Assembly (NCBI GenBank): GCA_964477035.1
Contig: CAYZCW010000003.1
Coordinates: 310,001 to 374,000 of the forward strand
Direction of reading: 5' to 3'
Source: SLSG01 sp964477035
GTDB taxonomy: Bacteria; Bacteroidota; Bacteroidia; Bacteroidales; UBA7960
Length of the DNA: 64,000 bases
The translations under genes were made by a program, and so were the position numbers. This document shows positions 34,146 to 43,221 of the stretch, piece by piece. Each line of letters begins with the position of its first letter. Positions within the stretch are counted from its first letter, which is position 1. The notes beneath the pieces were generated by a model that was not told the DNA's origin, searched no databases, and saw only the letters and a list, made by a program, of their open reading frames with translations.

Positions 34146-37076
34146 ATGAAAACAATTTTCCGCTCCGGGGCCCTCGCCCTGGCCGTTATGGCCTTGTGTC
34201 TCAGCGCAGGGCCAGCGCAGTCGCAGGACGCCCCCAAACCCGTCACCTGGCAGGACGTGGCTGCCTGGAAGTCCATTTCTCCCTTTTCGGTGACCCTGTC
34301 CGACAACGGGCAGTGGCTTGCCTACTGGCACAGCCCCAACAAGGGCAACTCCCAGCTGGTGCTGCAGCATACCAGCGACACCATCCGGAAGACCTGGGAT
34401 ATCGGGGATGCTTCGGGCAACGCCCGCGCGGCCATCCGGTTCAACGCCGACAGCCGTTACCTGGCATTCACCGAGTTTCCGACCGAGGAGGCCAAAGAAA
34501 AAGCCTCCCGCGACAACCCGCCCCAGAACAAGCTGCGGCTGGTGAAGCTGGACGGCATGGAGGAGACCTCGTTCGAGAATGTCCGCGATTTCTCCTTTTC
34601 CGGAGAAAGCCCTGACTGGCTCGCCGTGCACCTTTCCACCCCGAAACCCGCCACCGGGAAGGACGCCCCCCGGGGCACCGACCTGCTCCTGTACAACCTG
34701 GCAGAGAAAAGCCAGTTTAACTTCGGGAACGTGGCCTCCTATGCCTTTAACAAAAACGGCAAGTGGCTGGCCTGGGTTATCGATGCCACGGGCAAGGCCG
34801 GAAACGGCGTCTTTCTGCGCAACATGAGCTCCGGGCAGGTGCTGGCACCGGAAAGCGACAAGGCCCGTTACACTTCCCTGAGCTGGAGTGAAGAAGGGGA
34901 TGCCCTGGCCGTGCTCAAGGCCATTGAGGACGAAGGGTACGAAGACCCGCTGCACCAGGTGATCGGTTTCCGCAACCTGGACCGCAACCTGGTGAAAACC
35001 ACCTTCGACCCGGCAGGCCGCGAAGACTTCCCCGAGGGCATGACGGTGAGCCCCAACCGCCGCCCGGGCTGGTCGGACGACCTGGGCAGCCTGTTCTTCG
35101 GGGTGCATAAGGCAGAGAAAAAAGAAGATCCCAGGGCCGAAAAGGAAGCGGCCGGGGAAAGCAAGGAAGGGGAAGATGGAGAAGGCGAAGACGGGGAAGG
35201 CGAAGGGTCCGGCAAGGGCGCAGACAGCCCGGCCGACACGACCCAAACGGCCGGCAAGACCCCTCCCAAAAACGAAGAGGAGAAGCCCGACCTGGTCCTC
35301 TGGCACTGGCAGGACAGCCGCCTGCAGTCGGTGCAGCAGAACCGGGAGCAGATGGACAAGAACTTCAGCCATGCCTCCGTCTACCACCTGGCGGACGATC
35401 GCTTCGTGCAGCTGGCCGATGACAACATCCGTGCCGTCATGGTCAACCCCAAAAGCCGGTATGCCATCGGCTACGACACCGGCCCCTACGAGCTGGACGC
35501 CGGCCTCAGCGGGCAGTCGCGCCGCGATGTCTGGGTGATCGACATGCTTTCGGGCGACCGCCACATGCTGCTGGAGGGGCACGTGGCCCGCGGGGCCATG
35601 GACCTTTCGCCCGACGGCACGATGCTGGCCTACTATCAGGAAGGAGACTACCTGGTGCACCATCTGGAAAGCGGGGAGACCTTGAACCTGACCCGGGAGC
35701 TGCCCACCAGCTTCGTCAACAAACTGTCCGACGTGAACGTGGAATACCCGCCCACCCCCTATTTCGGGTGGACCAGCGACTCCCGCTTCCTGCTGCTGCG
35801 CGACAACCAGGACCTGTGGAAGGTGGCCGCCAACGGCCGCAGGGCCGACAACCTGACCGCCGACGGGACCGCTCCCCACCGCATCTACCAGATGCGTTAC
35901 TCCCTGGATCCGGAGGAGAAGGGCGTGGACCTCTCCCAGCCCATGTACCTGCGGTTCATCGACGACGATACCAAGGCAACCGGCATCGCCCGGATCGACA
36001 ACGGCCGCCCGGGCCCCAGGGTGCTGCTGCACGGGGACTATGTGTTCGGCCAGCTCGGCAAGGCCCGTCATGCCCAGACCTACCTGTTCACCCGCGAAAG
36101 CGTCACCGAGGCGCCCGACTACCACATCAGCTTCAGCCATGACCTGGGCGGGGCCCGGAAACTGACCGATATGTATCCCGAAGCCGAAGGATTTGCCCTG
36201 TCGCCCGGCTCCCGGCTCCTCTCTTTTGTGTCCGACAAGGGAGACACCCTGCAGGCGGCCCTGTTTTTGCCTGCGGGCTACGAGGAGGGCAAGAGCTATC
36301 CGACGGTGGTCTATATTTATGAAAGGCTGACCCAGGGACTGAACGGGTATGCCCGTCCCTCCTTCCCCGGCGGCGGATTCAACCGCGCCATGTATACCAG
36401 CAACGGCTATGCCGTGCTGATGCCCGACATCGTTTACCGCCTGAACGACCCCGGCATGTCGGCCGTGTGGTGCGTGCTGCCCGCCGTGGATGCGGCCATT
36501 GCCACCGGCATCGTGGACGGGGAGAATGTGGCCATCCACGGCCACTCCTGGGGCGGCTACCAGACCTCCTTCCTGATCACCCAGACCGACAAGTTCAAGG
36601 CCGCGGTGGCGGGAGCCCCCCTGACCAACATGATTTCCATGTACAGCCTGATCTACTGGAACACCGGCGGGACCAACCAGGCCATCTTCGAGAGCAGCCA
36701 GGGGCGGTTCACCTCCGGCTACTGGGACAACTGGGAGGCTTACAAGCGAAACTCCCCCGTGTATTTTGCCGCACAGGTCAGCACCCCCCTGCTGCTGATG
36801 CACAACGACAAGGACGGGGCGGTCGACTTCACCCAGGGGGTGGAGTATTACAACACCTTGCGCCGCCTCCGCAAGCCCGTGGTGATGCTGCAGTACAAGG
36901 GCGAAAACCACGGCCTGCGCAAGCTGCCCAACCAGATCGACTATGCCCTGCGCATGATGGAGTTCCTGGACCACCACCTCAAGGGCGCAGAGGCCCCCGC
37001 ATGGCTGCAGGAAGGCATCCCGCTGCTCGAGATGGAGAAACACCTGGAACAGCGTCCGGCGGTCCTCAAGCCCTGA
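34146..37076 (+). CDS. exported S9-family (prolyl oligopeptidase type) peptidase
   Basis: 976 residues with a signal peptide (ALALAVMALCLSAGPAQS, cleavage about 27). The N-terminal two-thirds is a beta-propeller-like region (SVTLSDNGQWLAYW, LSPDGTMLAYYQ). The C-terminal alpha/beta hydrolase domain has nucleophile Ser in HGHSWGGYQTS, Asp in HNDKDGAVD and His in KGENHGL. An unusual acidic, Lys/Glu/Gly-rich insert lies at about residues 322-382. It is larger than typical DPP-type S9 enzymes (650-750). Probably periplasmic peptide degradation. Confidence 0.9.
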   Translation: MKTIFRSGALALAVMALCLSAGPAQSQDAPKPVTWQDVAAWKSISPFSVTLSDNGQWLAYWHSPNKGNSQLVLQHTSDTIRKTWDIGDASGNARAAIRFNADSRYLAFTEFPTEEAKEKASRDNPPQNKLRLVKLDGMEETSFENVRDFSFSGESPDWLAVHLSTPKPATGKDAPRGTDLLLYNLAEKSQFNFGNVASYAFNKNGKWLAWVIDATGKAGNGVFLRNMSSGQVLAPESDKARYTSLSWSEEGDALAVLKAIEDEGYEDPLHQVIGFRNLDRNLVKTTFDPAGREDFPEGMTVSPNRRPGWSDDLGSLFFGVHKAEKKEDPRAEKEAAGESKEGEDGEGEDGEGEGSGKGADSPADTTQTAGKTPPKNEEEKPDLVLWHWQDSRLQSVQQNREQMDKNFSHASVYHLADDRFVQLADDNIRAVMVNPKSRYAIGYDTGPYELDAGLSGQSRRDVWVIDMLSGDRHMLLEGHVARGAMDLSPDGTMLAYYQEGDYLVHHLESGETLNLTRELPTSFVNKLSDVNVEYPPTPYFGWTSDSRFLLLRDNQDLWKVAANGRRADNLTADGTAPHRIYQMRYSLDPEEKGVDLSQPMYLRFIDDDTKATGIARIDNGRPGPRVLLHGDYVFGQLGKARHAQTYLFTRESVTEAPDYHISFSHDLGGARKLTDMYPEAEGFALSPGSRLLSFVSDKGDTLQAALFLPAGYEEGKSYPTVVYIYERLTQGLNGYARPSFPGGGFNRAMYTSNGYAVLMPDIVYRLNDPGMSAVWCVLPAVDAAIATGIVDGENVAIHGHSWGGYQTSFLITQTDKFKAAVAGAPLTNMISMYSLIYWNTGGTNQAIFESSQGRFTSGYWDNWEAYKRNSPVYFAAQVSTPLLLMHNDKDGAVDFTQGVEYYNTLRRLRKPVVMLQYKGENHGLRKLPNQIDYALRMMEFLDHHLKGAEAPAWLQEGIPLLEMEKHLEQRPAVLKP

Positions 37077-37110
37077 GGCATGCCGGCCGGCCCCCGGGGC
37101 CTGAATCCAT

Positions 37111-37142
37111 AAAAAAAAGCTGCCTTAACCGGCAGCTTTTTT
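37111..37142. terminator. bidirectional terminator between S9 peptidase and TolC genes
   Basis: A-run, GCTGCC, loop TTAACC, GGCAGC and T-run: symmetrical, serving both converging genes. Confidence 0.8.
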
Positions 37143-37206
37143 AATAAACCCTTATTGGTGCAACGTTCACACACGCAAATGAACAAACACGAAGGGTTTA
37201 AAGCCT

Positions 37207-38571
37207 TCAGAGCGAGAAGCCCTCTCCCTGGTAGAAGTCCAGGATCTTCTGCTTGAAAATAAAATCGTATTTGGCCTGCAGGGCATCCATCTCCGAGCGG
37301 GCAAGGCGTGCCTTGGATTCATTGTACTCCATGCTGGTGATTGTGCCGAGGTTGAACTGCTGTTCTGCGTGCCGGAAGGCTTCCCGGTAGGCATCCTGTG
37401 AGCGGATGGTGGCTTCGTAGCGCTGGAGGGCGGCCGAGGCATCGGCATGTGCCTGCTGGATGGTTTTGCCCAGGTTGTTGCGGGTCAGCTCATAGGTCAG
37501 CCGGCTGTTTTCCAGATCGATCCGGGCATTCTGTATGCGGCGCCTGGTCTGCAGGCGGTTGAAAATGGGAATGTTCAGTTCGAGGCCGATACCCTGGTTC
37601 ACGTTCTTTTCGATCTGCTCCTTATAAGGCACCTTTTCGTAGATGGGGGTCGACCCCTGCTCGCCAACCTGCCTGCGCGAAGCCCCGGAATATCCTGAGC
37701 CGTAGGAGGCATAAAAACTAAGGCGCGGGCTTTGCTCCCCCCTGGAGATGGCCAGGTGGCGTTCGGCCATGAGGATGCGCTGGCGGGCGGCCTGCACCGA
37801 GGGCTCCAGAACCAGGGCACGGTCGAGCACGGCCGCCTCATCCTGCAGCAGGATATTCTCTTCGACCTGCAGGTCCGGCCGTTGTACGATGAACTCATCC
37901 GCCGGATCGAGGTCCAGTATATGGACCAGTTCCAGCAAGGCCAGGTCCAGGTTGTTCTTTGCATTCAGCAGGTTCACGCGCTCCTGGGCCGTCTGGGCCT
38001 CGATCTCCAGGTAGGTTCCCCGGGATACGCTGCCCCCCTCCATCATGAGGCGGGTACGCCGGAGCTGTTCCTCCATGACTTCCAGCTGCTGGTTGTTCAC
38101 CACCACCAGGTCTTCGAAATACATCACCTGCAGGAATGCCGAGGCAATGGCCAGGACGATGTCGTTTTTCATCTTCTCCGTGTCGTGGCGGAAGGCCGTA
38201 TGCTGTTCCAGGTGGTAGCGGATGTTGTTGACATTCTGAAAGCCTGCAAAGAGCATCATCCCGCTGGATGCCGACATCCGCTGGAATGCCACCCGTTCGG
38301 TGGCGAATTCATTGGTAAAAGGGTCGACTGTCCGCCCGTAATTGTACCCCTGGGAAGAGCCTGCGTTGAGGCTCGGGAACAGGTTGGCGTAGCTCTGCCT
38401 GAGGTCATTTCGGGAGCGCTCCTCTGCAAGCTGCTGTTGCTTTATCTGAAGGTTGTGGCTCAGGGCATGGTCGATGCAGCGTTCGAGCGACCAGGTGTTC
38501 TGGGCCAGGGCAAGCGGGGGCAAGCACAATAGCAGGGAGAATATGGACAGGATCCGAATGTGTCTGATCAT
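37207..38571 (-). CDS. TolC-family outer-membrane efflux protein
   Basis: 454 residues from ATG 38571 (IRHIRILSIFSLLLCLPPLALA signal, cut after LALAQ); 72 upstream frame residues are not signal-like and are excluded. TolC features: WSLERCIDHALSHNLQIKQQ at the mature N-terminus, long heptad-rich helices in two repeats, and NLGTITSMEYNESKARLARS near the end. It forms the outer-membrane duct for tripartite export. The matching HlyD and permease genes are not adjacent (53.3-55.9 kb). It lies downstream of a sigma-54 regulator/kinase pair that may control it. Confidence 0.92.
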   Translation of the reverse strand: MIRHIRILSIFSLLLCLPPLALAQNTWSLERCIDHALSHNLQIKQQQLAEERSRNDLRQSYANLFPSLNAGSSQGYNYGRTVDPFTNEFATERVAFQRMSASSGMMLFAGFQNVNNIRYHLEQHTAFRHDTEKMKNDIVLAIASAFLQVMYFEDLVVVNNQQLEVMEEQLRRTRLMMEGGSVSRGTYLEIEAQTAQERVNLLNAKNNLDLALLELVHILDLDPADEFIVQRPDLQVEENILLQDEAAVLDRALVLEPSVQAARQRILMAERHLAISRGEQSPRLSFYASYGSGYSGASRRQVGEQGSTPIYEKVPYKEQIEKNVNQGIGLELNIPIFNRLQTRRRIQNARIDLENSRLTYELTRNNLGKTIQQAHADASAALQRYEATIRSQDAYREAFRHAEQQFNLGTITSMEYNESKARLARSEMDALQAKYDFIFKQKILDFYQGEGFSL

Positions 38572-38816
38572 GGCTGGCGTGTCTTTTTGACGGGTTCTCG
38601 CCAAAAACAGCCAAAAATGTGCCAGCAGGGCCAACATGCTGACCACATGCTTTTTGCACCAAGAGAACCGGAAGGCGTCACCCGGCAGGTTGTCCACTTT
38701 TAAACAGCGGGCGTACGATAACGAACACCCCGTGGAGGGCCCGTGGGGGAAGACGGGCCTGTCGCTTGCAGGGAAGCGGCGGGACAATGTGGCGGAGTCC
38801 GCAGGCCTGGGCCGGA

Positions 38817-40169
38817 TCAGAACTGCAGGGTAAAGCTGGTCTCCACCCCGGGTTTGGAGCGCACGGAGATGCTCCCCTTGTGGAGGCGCATGATCTCGCG
38901 CGAAAGGCTGAGGCCGATGCCCGAACCTTCCTTCTTGGAGGTGAAAAACGGCACGAAGATCTTTTCCATATTGTCGGGTTTGATCCCGTACCCGTTATCG
39001 GTCACCGAGATGGTCACCCGGTTGTTTGCTGTGACGGCAGCCTGGATGCGGATTTGAGGGTTGCGGATGTCCTGCACGGCATGGATGGCGTTGATCATGA
39101 GGTTGATGAGCACCTGTTCGATCAGGTCGGGGTCGGCCGTAAGCATCAGTTCCTCCGGGATGGCAGAACACACACAATCGATCTGGCGTTCATTGATCTT
39201 TGGCAGCAGCAGCCCCTCCACCCTGTCGAACAGCTCCTGAACGGGGAAATAGCGGAAATTCGGCTTGGGAATGCGTGTCAGGTTGCGGTAGATCTGCACG
39301 AAATTCAGGAGGCCCTCGCTGCGGCGTTCAATCGTGTTGAGGGCGCTCTGGGCACTCTCCACATCTTCTTCGTCAATATCGCTTTTCAGCTTGACCAGCT
39401 CCTGATCGATCAGCAGGTCCTTCACGGTGGAAGAGAGCGACACGATCGGGGTAATGGAGTTCATGATCTCATGGGTGAGCACCCGGATCAGCTTCTGCCA
39501 GGAGTCCATCTCCTTGGCCTCCAGCTCACTGTGAATATTCTGCAGGGACACCAGCACGAAGTCCTCCCCCCGCATGCGGAACTCCGTGGCATGCACCGAA
39601 AGCTGCAGCAGTTCGTTCTCGTTGAACACCTTGACCAGCTGCCCGTCGCCCGCCTTGACGTGCATCAGCATATCGGTCAGGTTTTTGTCGATTTTGGCCA
39701 GCTCATGGATGTACCGGAGTCCGGACAGGCGGAACATGCGCTTGAAGGCGTTGTTCACCAAATCGACCTTCCCGTCCTTGCGGAACACGATGATCGCGAT
39801 GCTTACATGCTGCACCACCGTCTGCAGGTAGTTGTAATGCTCCTCCTTGGCGGCCCGGGTCTTCTTGAACTCATTGATCACCTCATTGAAGGCCGTGTTG
39901 AGGTCGTCGAAGCTGCGCCCCAGGCCTTTGTCGGAAAAGGACGACACAAAGTCGCTGTGCCGGATCGACTCCAGAAAGACGGTCAGCTTGCGGTTGGTTC
40001 GTTCCACGTAGCGCACCAGGGCGACGATCTGCAGCACGATCAGCACCATCAGGATGCTGGAGCTGATGATGAATTCATTGTGCCGGATGATGGAGATCAG
40101 CAGCACGGCAGACCCCACAATGAGCAGGACCCTTCCGACGATGTTGAGCCGAAAATTCCTAAAGTTCAT
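38817..40169 (-). CDS. membrane sensor histidine kinase (NtrY/NtrB-like)
   Basis: 450 residues from ATG 40169 (MNFRNFRLNIVGR). Two membrane segments at the N-terminus (VGRVLLIVGSAVLLISII and SSSILMVLIVLQIVALV), a HAMP-like linker, a PAS-like domain (about 125-215), phospho-acceptor His in LIRVLTHEIMNSITPI, and the ATP-binding domain with NLMINAIHAV, VTDNGYGI and GSGIGLSLS. Its start overlaps the stop of the upstream response regulator by 11 bp, so the pair is translationally coupled. Confidence 0.93.
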   Translation of the reverse strand: MNFRNFRLNIVGRVLLIVGSAVLLISIIRHNEFIISSSILMVLIVLQIVALVRYVERTNRKLTVFLESIRHSDFVSSFSDKGLGRSFDDLNTAFNEVINEFKKTRAAKEEHYNYLQTVVQHVSIAIIVFRKDGKVDLVNNAFKRMFRLSGLRYIHELAKIDKNLTDMLMHVKAGDGQLVKVFNENELLQLSVHATEFRMRGEDFVLVSLQNIHSELEAKEMDSWQKLIRVLTHEIMNSITPIVSLSSTVKDLLIDQELVKLKSDIDEEDVESAQSALNTIERRSEGLLNFVQIYRNLTRIPKPNFRYFPVQELFDRVEGLLLPKINERQIDCVCSAIPEELMLTADPDLIEQVLINLMINAIHAVQDIRNPQIRIQAAVTANNRVTISVTDNGYGIKPDNMEKIFVPFFTSKKEGSGIGLSLSREIMRLHKGSISVRSKPGVETSFTLQF

Positions 40170-41541
40170 ACTTCTCGATGCGTCGGTACAGGGAAGCGCG
40201 TGTGATGCCCAGTTCTTTGGCGGCCTTGCTGATGTTCCCCCCATGCTTGTCGATCACCTTGCGGATCAGCATTTTCTCTGTCGCCTCCAGGTTGTGGTCC
40301 GCACCGGAGGGGATTTCCGCATCCGATTTGTTGTCCTGCTGGGAAAGGAAGAAATCGGTGGGATGCAGCACGTTGGAGTCGCTCATGATGACGGCCCGCT
40401 CCACGGCATGCTGCAACTCCCGGATGTTGCCCGGCCAGGGGTGCTTCTCCAGCCGCTTCAGGGTGCTGGGATGCAGCCGCTTGTTGGGCATCTTGTATTT
40501 GCGGGAATAGATCTCCAGGAAATGGTGCACCAGGGGCGGGATGTCGTCCACCCGTTCGCGCAGGGGTGGCAGGTGGATCTCCACCGTGTTGATGCGATAC
40601 AGCAGGTCCTGGCGGAACTTGCCGTCGTCCACCATCTGGTACAGCGGCATGTTGGTGGCACAGACCAGGCGCACATCGATCGGGATCTCCTTGACCGAGC
40701 CCAGGCGTACCACCTTGCGGTTCTGCAGGACGCTCAGCAGCTTGGACTGCAACGGCTGGCTCAGGTTGCCGATCTCGTCCAGGAAGATGGTCCCCTTGTT
40801 GGCAGCCTCGAATCGACCGGGACGGTCCTCCTTGGCATCGGTAAAGGCCCCCTTCTTGTATCCGAACAACTCGCTCTCGAAGAGGCTCTCGCTGATCGCC
40901 CCCAGGTCCACACTGATAAACACCTCGTCCTTGCGTCCGGAGGCCCGGTGGATGGCCCGTGCGATCACCTCCTTTCCCGTACCGTTCTCGCCCAGGATCA
41001 ACACATTGGCGTCGGTCCGGGCGACCTTCTCCACCGTGGCCAGCACCTGCATCATCGCCTTGGAGCGTCCGATCACCTGGCTGTAGGGCTGGTCGCCCTG
41101 TTCGATCAGGAACTTCTGCTTGGAGCGCAGGTCCTGCAGCTCCACCTTGGAGCGGTGCACTTCCAGGGTCGTGTTGATGGTGGCCAGCAGCTTCTTATTG
41201 TCCCACGGCTTGAGCAGAAAATTGGTCGCCCCTTCCTTGATCCCCTGCACCGCCAGTTCGATGTCGCCGTAGGCGGTGATCAGCACCACGGCAATGGTCG
41301 GATCGGTCTCCAGGATCTTGTTCAGCCAGTAGAACCCCTCCTTGCCGCTGGTGGCATCGCGCGAGAAGTTCATGTCCAGCAGGACCAGGTCATAATTGTC
41401 GTTCTTAAGCAGCAGGGGGATGTTGTTGGGGTTCTTGTCGGTGTGTACCGTCTTGATATGCTGTTTCAGGAACAGCCTGGCCGCCAGCAACACATCCTCG
41501 TCGTCATCGATGATCAGAAGTTTTGAATCCAGTTTACTCAT
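40159..41541 (-). CDS. sigma-54-dependent response regulator (NtrC family)
   Basis: 460 residues from ATG 41541 (MSKLDSKLLIIDDDEDVLL). Receiver domain about 8-130 with phospho-acceptor Asp in DLVLLDMNF. AAA+ domain with Walker A GENGTGKE, the sigma-54 contact loop ELFGYKKGAFTDA (Asp where the classic GAFTGA has Gly), GTIFLDEIGNLS and WPGNIRELQHAVERAV. The C-terminal Fis-type helix-turn-helix reads AAKELGITRASLYRRIEKY. It probably regulates export or envelope genes with its coupled kinase. A TAACTTTG box lies 60 bp upstream. Confidence 0.94.
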   Translation of the reverse strand: MSKLDSKLLIIDDDEDVLLAARLFLKQHIKTVHTDKNPNNIPLLLKNDNYDLVLLDMNFSRDATSGKEGFYWLNKILETDPTIAVVLITAYGDIELAVQGIKEGATNFLLKPWDNKKLLATINTTLEVHRSKVELQDLRSKQKFLIEQGDQPYSQVIGRSKAMMQVLATVEKVARTDANVLILGENGTGKEVIARAIHRASGRKDEVFISVDLGAISESLFESELFGYKKGAFTDAKEDRPGRFEAANKGTIFLDEIGNLSQPLQSKLLSVLQNRKVVRLGSVKEIPIDVRLVCATNMPLYQMVDDGKFRQDLLYRINTVEIHLPPLRERVDDIPPLVHHFLEIYSRKYKMPNKRLHPSTLKRLEKHPWPGNIRELQHAVERAVIMSDSNVLHPTDFFLSQQDNKSDAEIPSGADHNLEATEKMLIRKVIDKHGGNISKAAKELGITRASLYRRIEKYEL

Positions 41542-41601
41542 GCCTTGTGTGCGGGTTTTGTTTTTTCGTCGGATGGAAAAGCATTCAATATGAACAGGAA
41601 A

Positions 41602-41609
41602 CAAAGTTA
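41602..41609 (-). promoter_or_regulatory. -7 promoter box for the regulator/kinase operon
   Basis: TAACTTTG on the minus strand, 60 bp upstream of the regulator ATG. Confidence 0.55.
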
Positions 41610-41641
41610 AAACTCTAATTCAATTTGGCCTTAAAAATTTA

Positions 41642-41671
41642 TTGCAGAATCAAAAAAAGAGATTACCTTTG
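41642..41671 (+). promoter_or_regulatory. promoter of tRNA-Val
   Basis: TTG (41642-41644), 19-bp spacer, TACCTTTG (41664-41671): full -33/-7 match, 23 bp before the tRNA. Confidence 0.7.
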
Positions 41672-41694
41672 CAGCCACCCAGAACCAAAATCGC

Positions 41695-41769
41695 GGGCGA
41701 TTAGCTCAGCTGGTTCAGAGCACCTGCCTTACAAGCAGGGGGTCGGCGGTTCGAATCCGTCATCGCCCA
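41695..41769 (+). tRNA. tRNA-Val (TAC)
   Basis: 75-nt cloverleaf: acceptor GGGCGAT/ATCGCCC, D-arm GCTC/GAGC, anticodon stem CCTGC/GCAGG with loop CTTACAA (anticodon TAC), T-arm GGCGG/CCGTC with TTCGAAT loop, discriminator A. Its last 16 nt are repeated 108 bp downstream. Confidence 0.95.
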
Positions 41770-41771
41770 CA

Positions 41772-41807
41772 AGAAAAACCGCTTCCCGCGAGGGGGCGGT
41801 TTTTTTA
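41772..41807 (+). terminator. terminator after tRNA-Val
   Basis: AAAAACCGC, about 12-nt loop, GCGGTTTTTTT; the same hairpin is repeated at 41880-41915. Confidence 0.75.
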
Positions 41808-41916
41808 TTGCAGCGGTTCGAACCGAGGCCGTAAGGCCGAGCTCGTGAGCCGGAGGCGAACAATCCGTCATCGCCCACAAGAAAAACCGCTTCCCGCGAG
41901 GGGGCGGTTTTTTTAT

Positions 41917-42016
41917 NNNNNNNNNNNNNNNNNNNNNNNNNNNNNNNNNNNNNNNNNNNNNNNNNNNNNNNNNNNNNNNNNNNNNNNNNNNNNNNNNNNN
42001 NNNNNNNNNNNNNNNN
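41917..42016. other. assembly gap (100 N)
   Basis: Exactly 100 N, a conventional placeholder for unknown length; it lies inside the 108-bp repeat. Confidence 0.98.
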
Positions 42017-42065
42017 TGCAGCGGCTCGAACCGAGGCCGTAAGTCTGTTCCAATCTATTTTTTCC

Positions 42066-42073
42066 TATCTTTG
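42066..42073 (+). promoter_or_regulatory. -7 promoter box for the TolB-like lipoprotein
   Basis: TATCTTTG, about 60 bp before the signal-peptide-coding region that starts at the ACG codon 42133. Confidence 0.55.
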
Positions 42074-42132
42074 ATAAACCCGCATGCTTTTGGGAAACAA
42101 TTCATTGTCCATCATCAACCCGGGCTGTCTTT

Positions 42133-43221
42133 ACGAAAACACGCACCATTCACCGGCCCTTCATCATTCTCGCAACGGGAATCCTTTGCCTGGCCCAACC
42201 CGGATGCGATTGGATGGATTTATTCCCCACCGAGGACCATTTCGAAATATTTACACTGGATCCGCTGCAGGAGGACATTCCCTGGGAGGCGTTGGGAGGG
42301 GGTAAAATCCTATTTGAACGAATCCAGGCCGGCAGTGAGGGTGAACCAGGGTTCTACCTGATCGACCTGGACAATAAAACGACCCGCGGATTCATGTTAA
42401 GCGGAAATCCGCTTCAACCGAGTCTTTCGCCCGACGGGCAAAGGATCGCCTGTTCCATGCTGACAGACCTGAACAGCTATTTGGACATTTACATCATGAA
42501 TACGGACGGTACAAATTGCCAACCGGTTTACCGCGGGGGCTACCAGGACCTGCATCCCACCTGGATGCCCGGCAGCTCCAAAATTGCTTATGTGGGCACC
42601 CAACAACTTGGAGCCCTTTACACGATCACCGCAAAAAAGAATGCATCCGACCGGTTGGAGATCATAAAATTTCATTACTTCGACAATGAGAATGATTGGA
42701 TCATTGACCCAAGCGGTGGGTTTTCGGCTTCTGCCGGCAATCATTTTACCGGGGTCAGTTACAACAAGCCTGAGGGGGTGCTCATGGTCACACCCGGGAG
42801 GGGAAAGGACGGGGTTTCCGTAATTCTTCCCCACCGGCGTGAAGACGGGATGTATTATGAGTCCCCGTGTTTTTCACCCGATGGCGAAACCATCGCGTTG
42901 CTGGCCATGGAAAAAGAGCCGGACGGTTTTTTGGGGGGATTGTGGAAAAGCCTGTCTGTTTATACGATCAAACCAGGCGGAGAAGAACTCACCCGGATTG
43001 TCCAGGTTCCCGCTTATGAAAAACCAGGTAAGTGGAGCGAGGAACACCGACGCCACGAGGTCTCCCTTTGCTGGTCGCCCGACGGCAATAAAATTCTTTT
43101 TACCGTGCCCACCCAGGAAAATGCCTGCAACATCTATGCAGTAAACGCAGACGGCACCGGCCTGATCCAGGTTACCCGTAACGGCAAGGCCGTGGATAGA
43201 TATGTTTCCTGGTCACGCTGA
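42133..43221 (+). CDS. TolB-like beta-propeller lipoprotein with an abnormal start codon
   Basis: The in-frame ATG at 42214 gives 335 residues with no signal. Reading upstream in the same frame, KTRTIHRPF, then IILATGILCLAQ, then PGC form a textbook lipoprotein signal. The codon in the expected start position (42133) is ACG, so the natural start was probably ATG and is mutated or mis-sequenced, or ACG is used. The mature protein has TolB/WD40-like blades: PSLSPDGQRIACS, HPTWMPGSSKIAYVG, PCFSPDGETIALL, LCWSPDGNKILFT. Probably a surface or periplasmic binding protein. It lies right after a gap-bearing repeat. Confidence 0.65.
   Translation, partial: TKTRTIHRPFIILATGILCLAQPGCDWMDLFPTEDHFEIFTLDPLQEDIPWEALGGGKILFERIQAGSEGEPGFYLIDLDNKTTRGFMLSGNPLQPSLSPDGQRIACSMLTDLNSYLDIYIMNTDGTNCQPVYRGGYQDLHPTWMPGSSKIAYVGTQQLGALYTITAKKNASDRLEIIKFHYFDNENDWIIDPSGGFSASAGNHFTGVSYNKPEGVLMVTPGRGKDGVSVILPHRREDGMYYESPCFSPDGETIALLAMEKEPDGFLGGLWKSLSVYTIKPGGEELTRIVQVPAYEKPGKWSEEHRRHEVSLCWSPDGNKILFTVPTQENACNIYAVNADGTGLIQVTRNGKAVDRYVSWSR

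Larger units (their letters stand above)
41754..42045 (+). repeat. 108-bp tandem repeat containing the tRNA-Val 3' end, interrupted by a gap
   Basis: The 55 bases at 41862-41916 repeat 41754-41808 exactly, offset 108. After the 100 N the sequence resumes at the next base of the unit (TGCAGCGG.TCGAACCGAGG, one difference) and leaves the repeat near 42045. The unit holds the tRNA T-arm/acceptor 3' part, its terminator and a GAGGCCGTAAGGCCGAG segment. The gap is most likely further copies that failed to assemble. Confidence 0.85.

Noticed and set aside
34101..37043. 980-codon open frame antisense to the S9 peptidase
   Set aside because: A GC-driven shadow of a gene with clear catalytic motifs; the translation is Val/His/Gly/Gln-rich with no domain.
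40159..41541. GAFTDA in the sigma-54 activator as a loss-of-function change
   Set aside because: Gly to Asp at this site is, to my knowledge, frequent in Bacteroidota NtrC-like regulators, and the rest of the domain is intact.
41754..41916. Second tRNA-Val gene downstream of the first
   Set aside because: Only the last 16 nt of the tRNA are repeated; no D-arm or anticodon arm is present.
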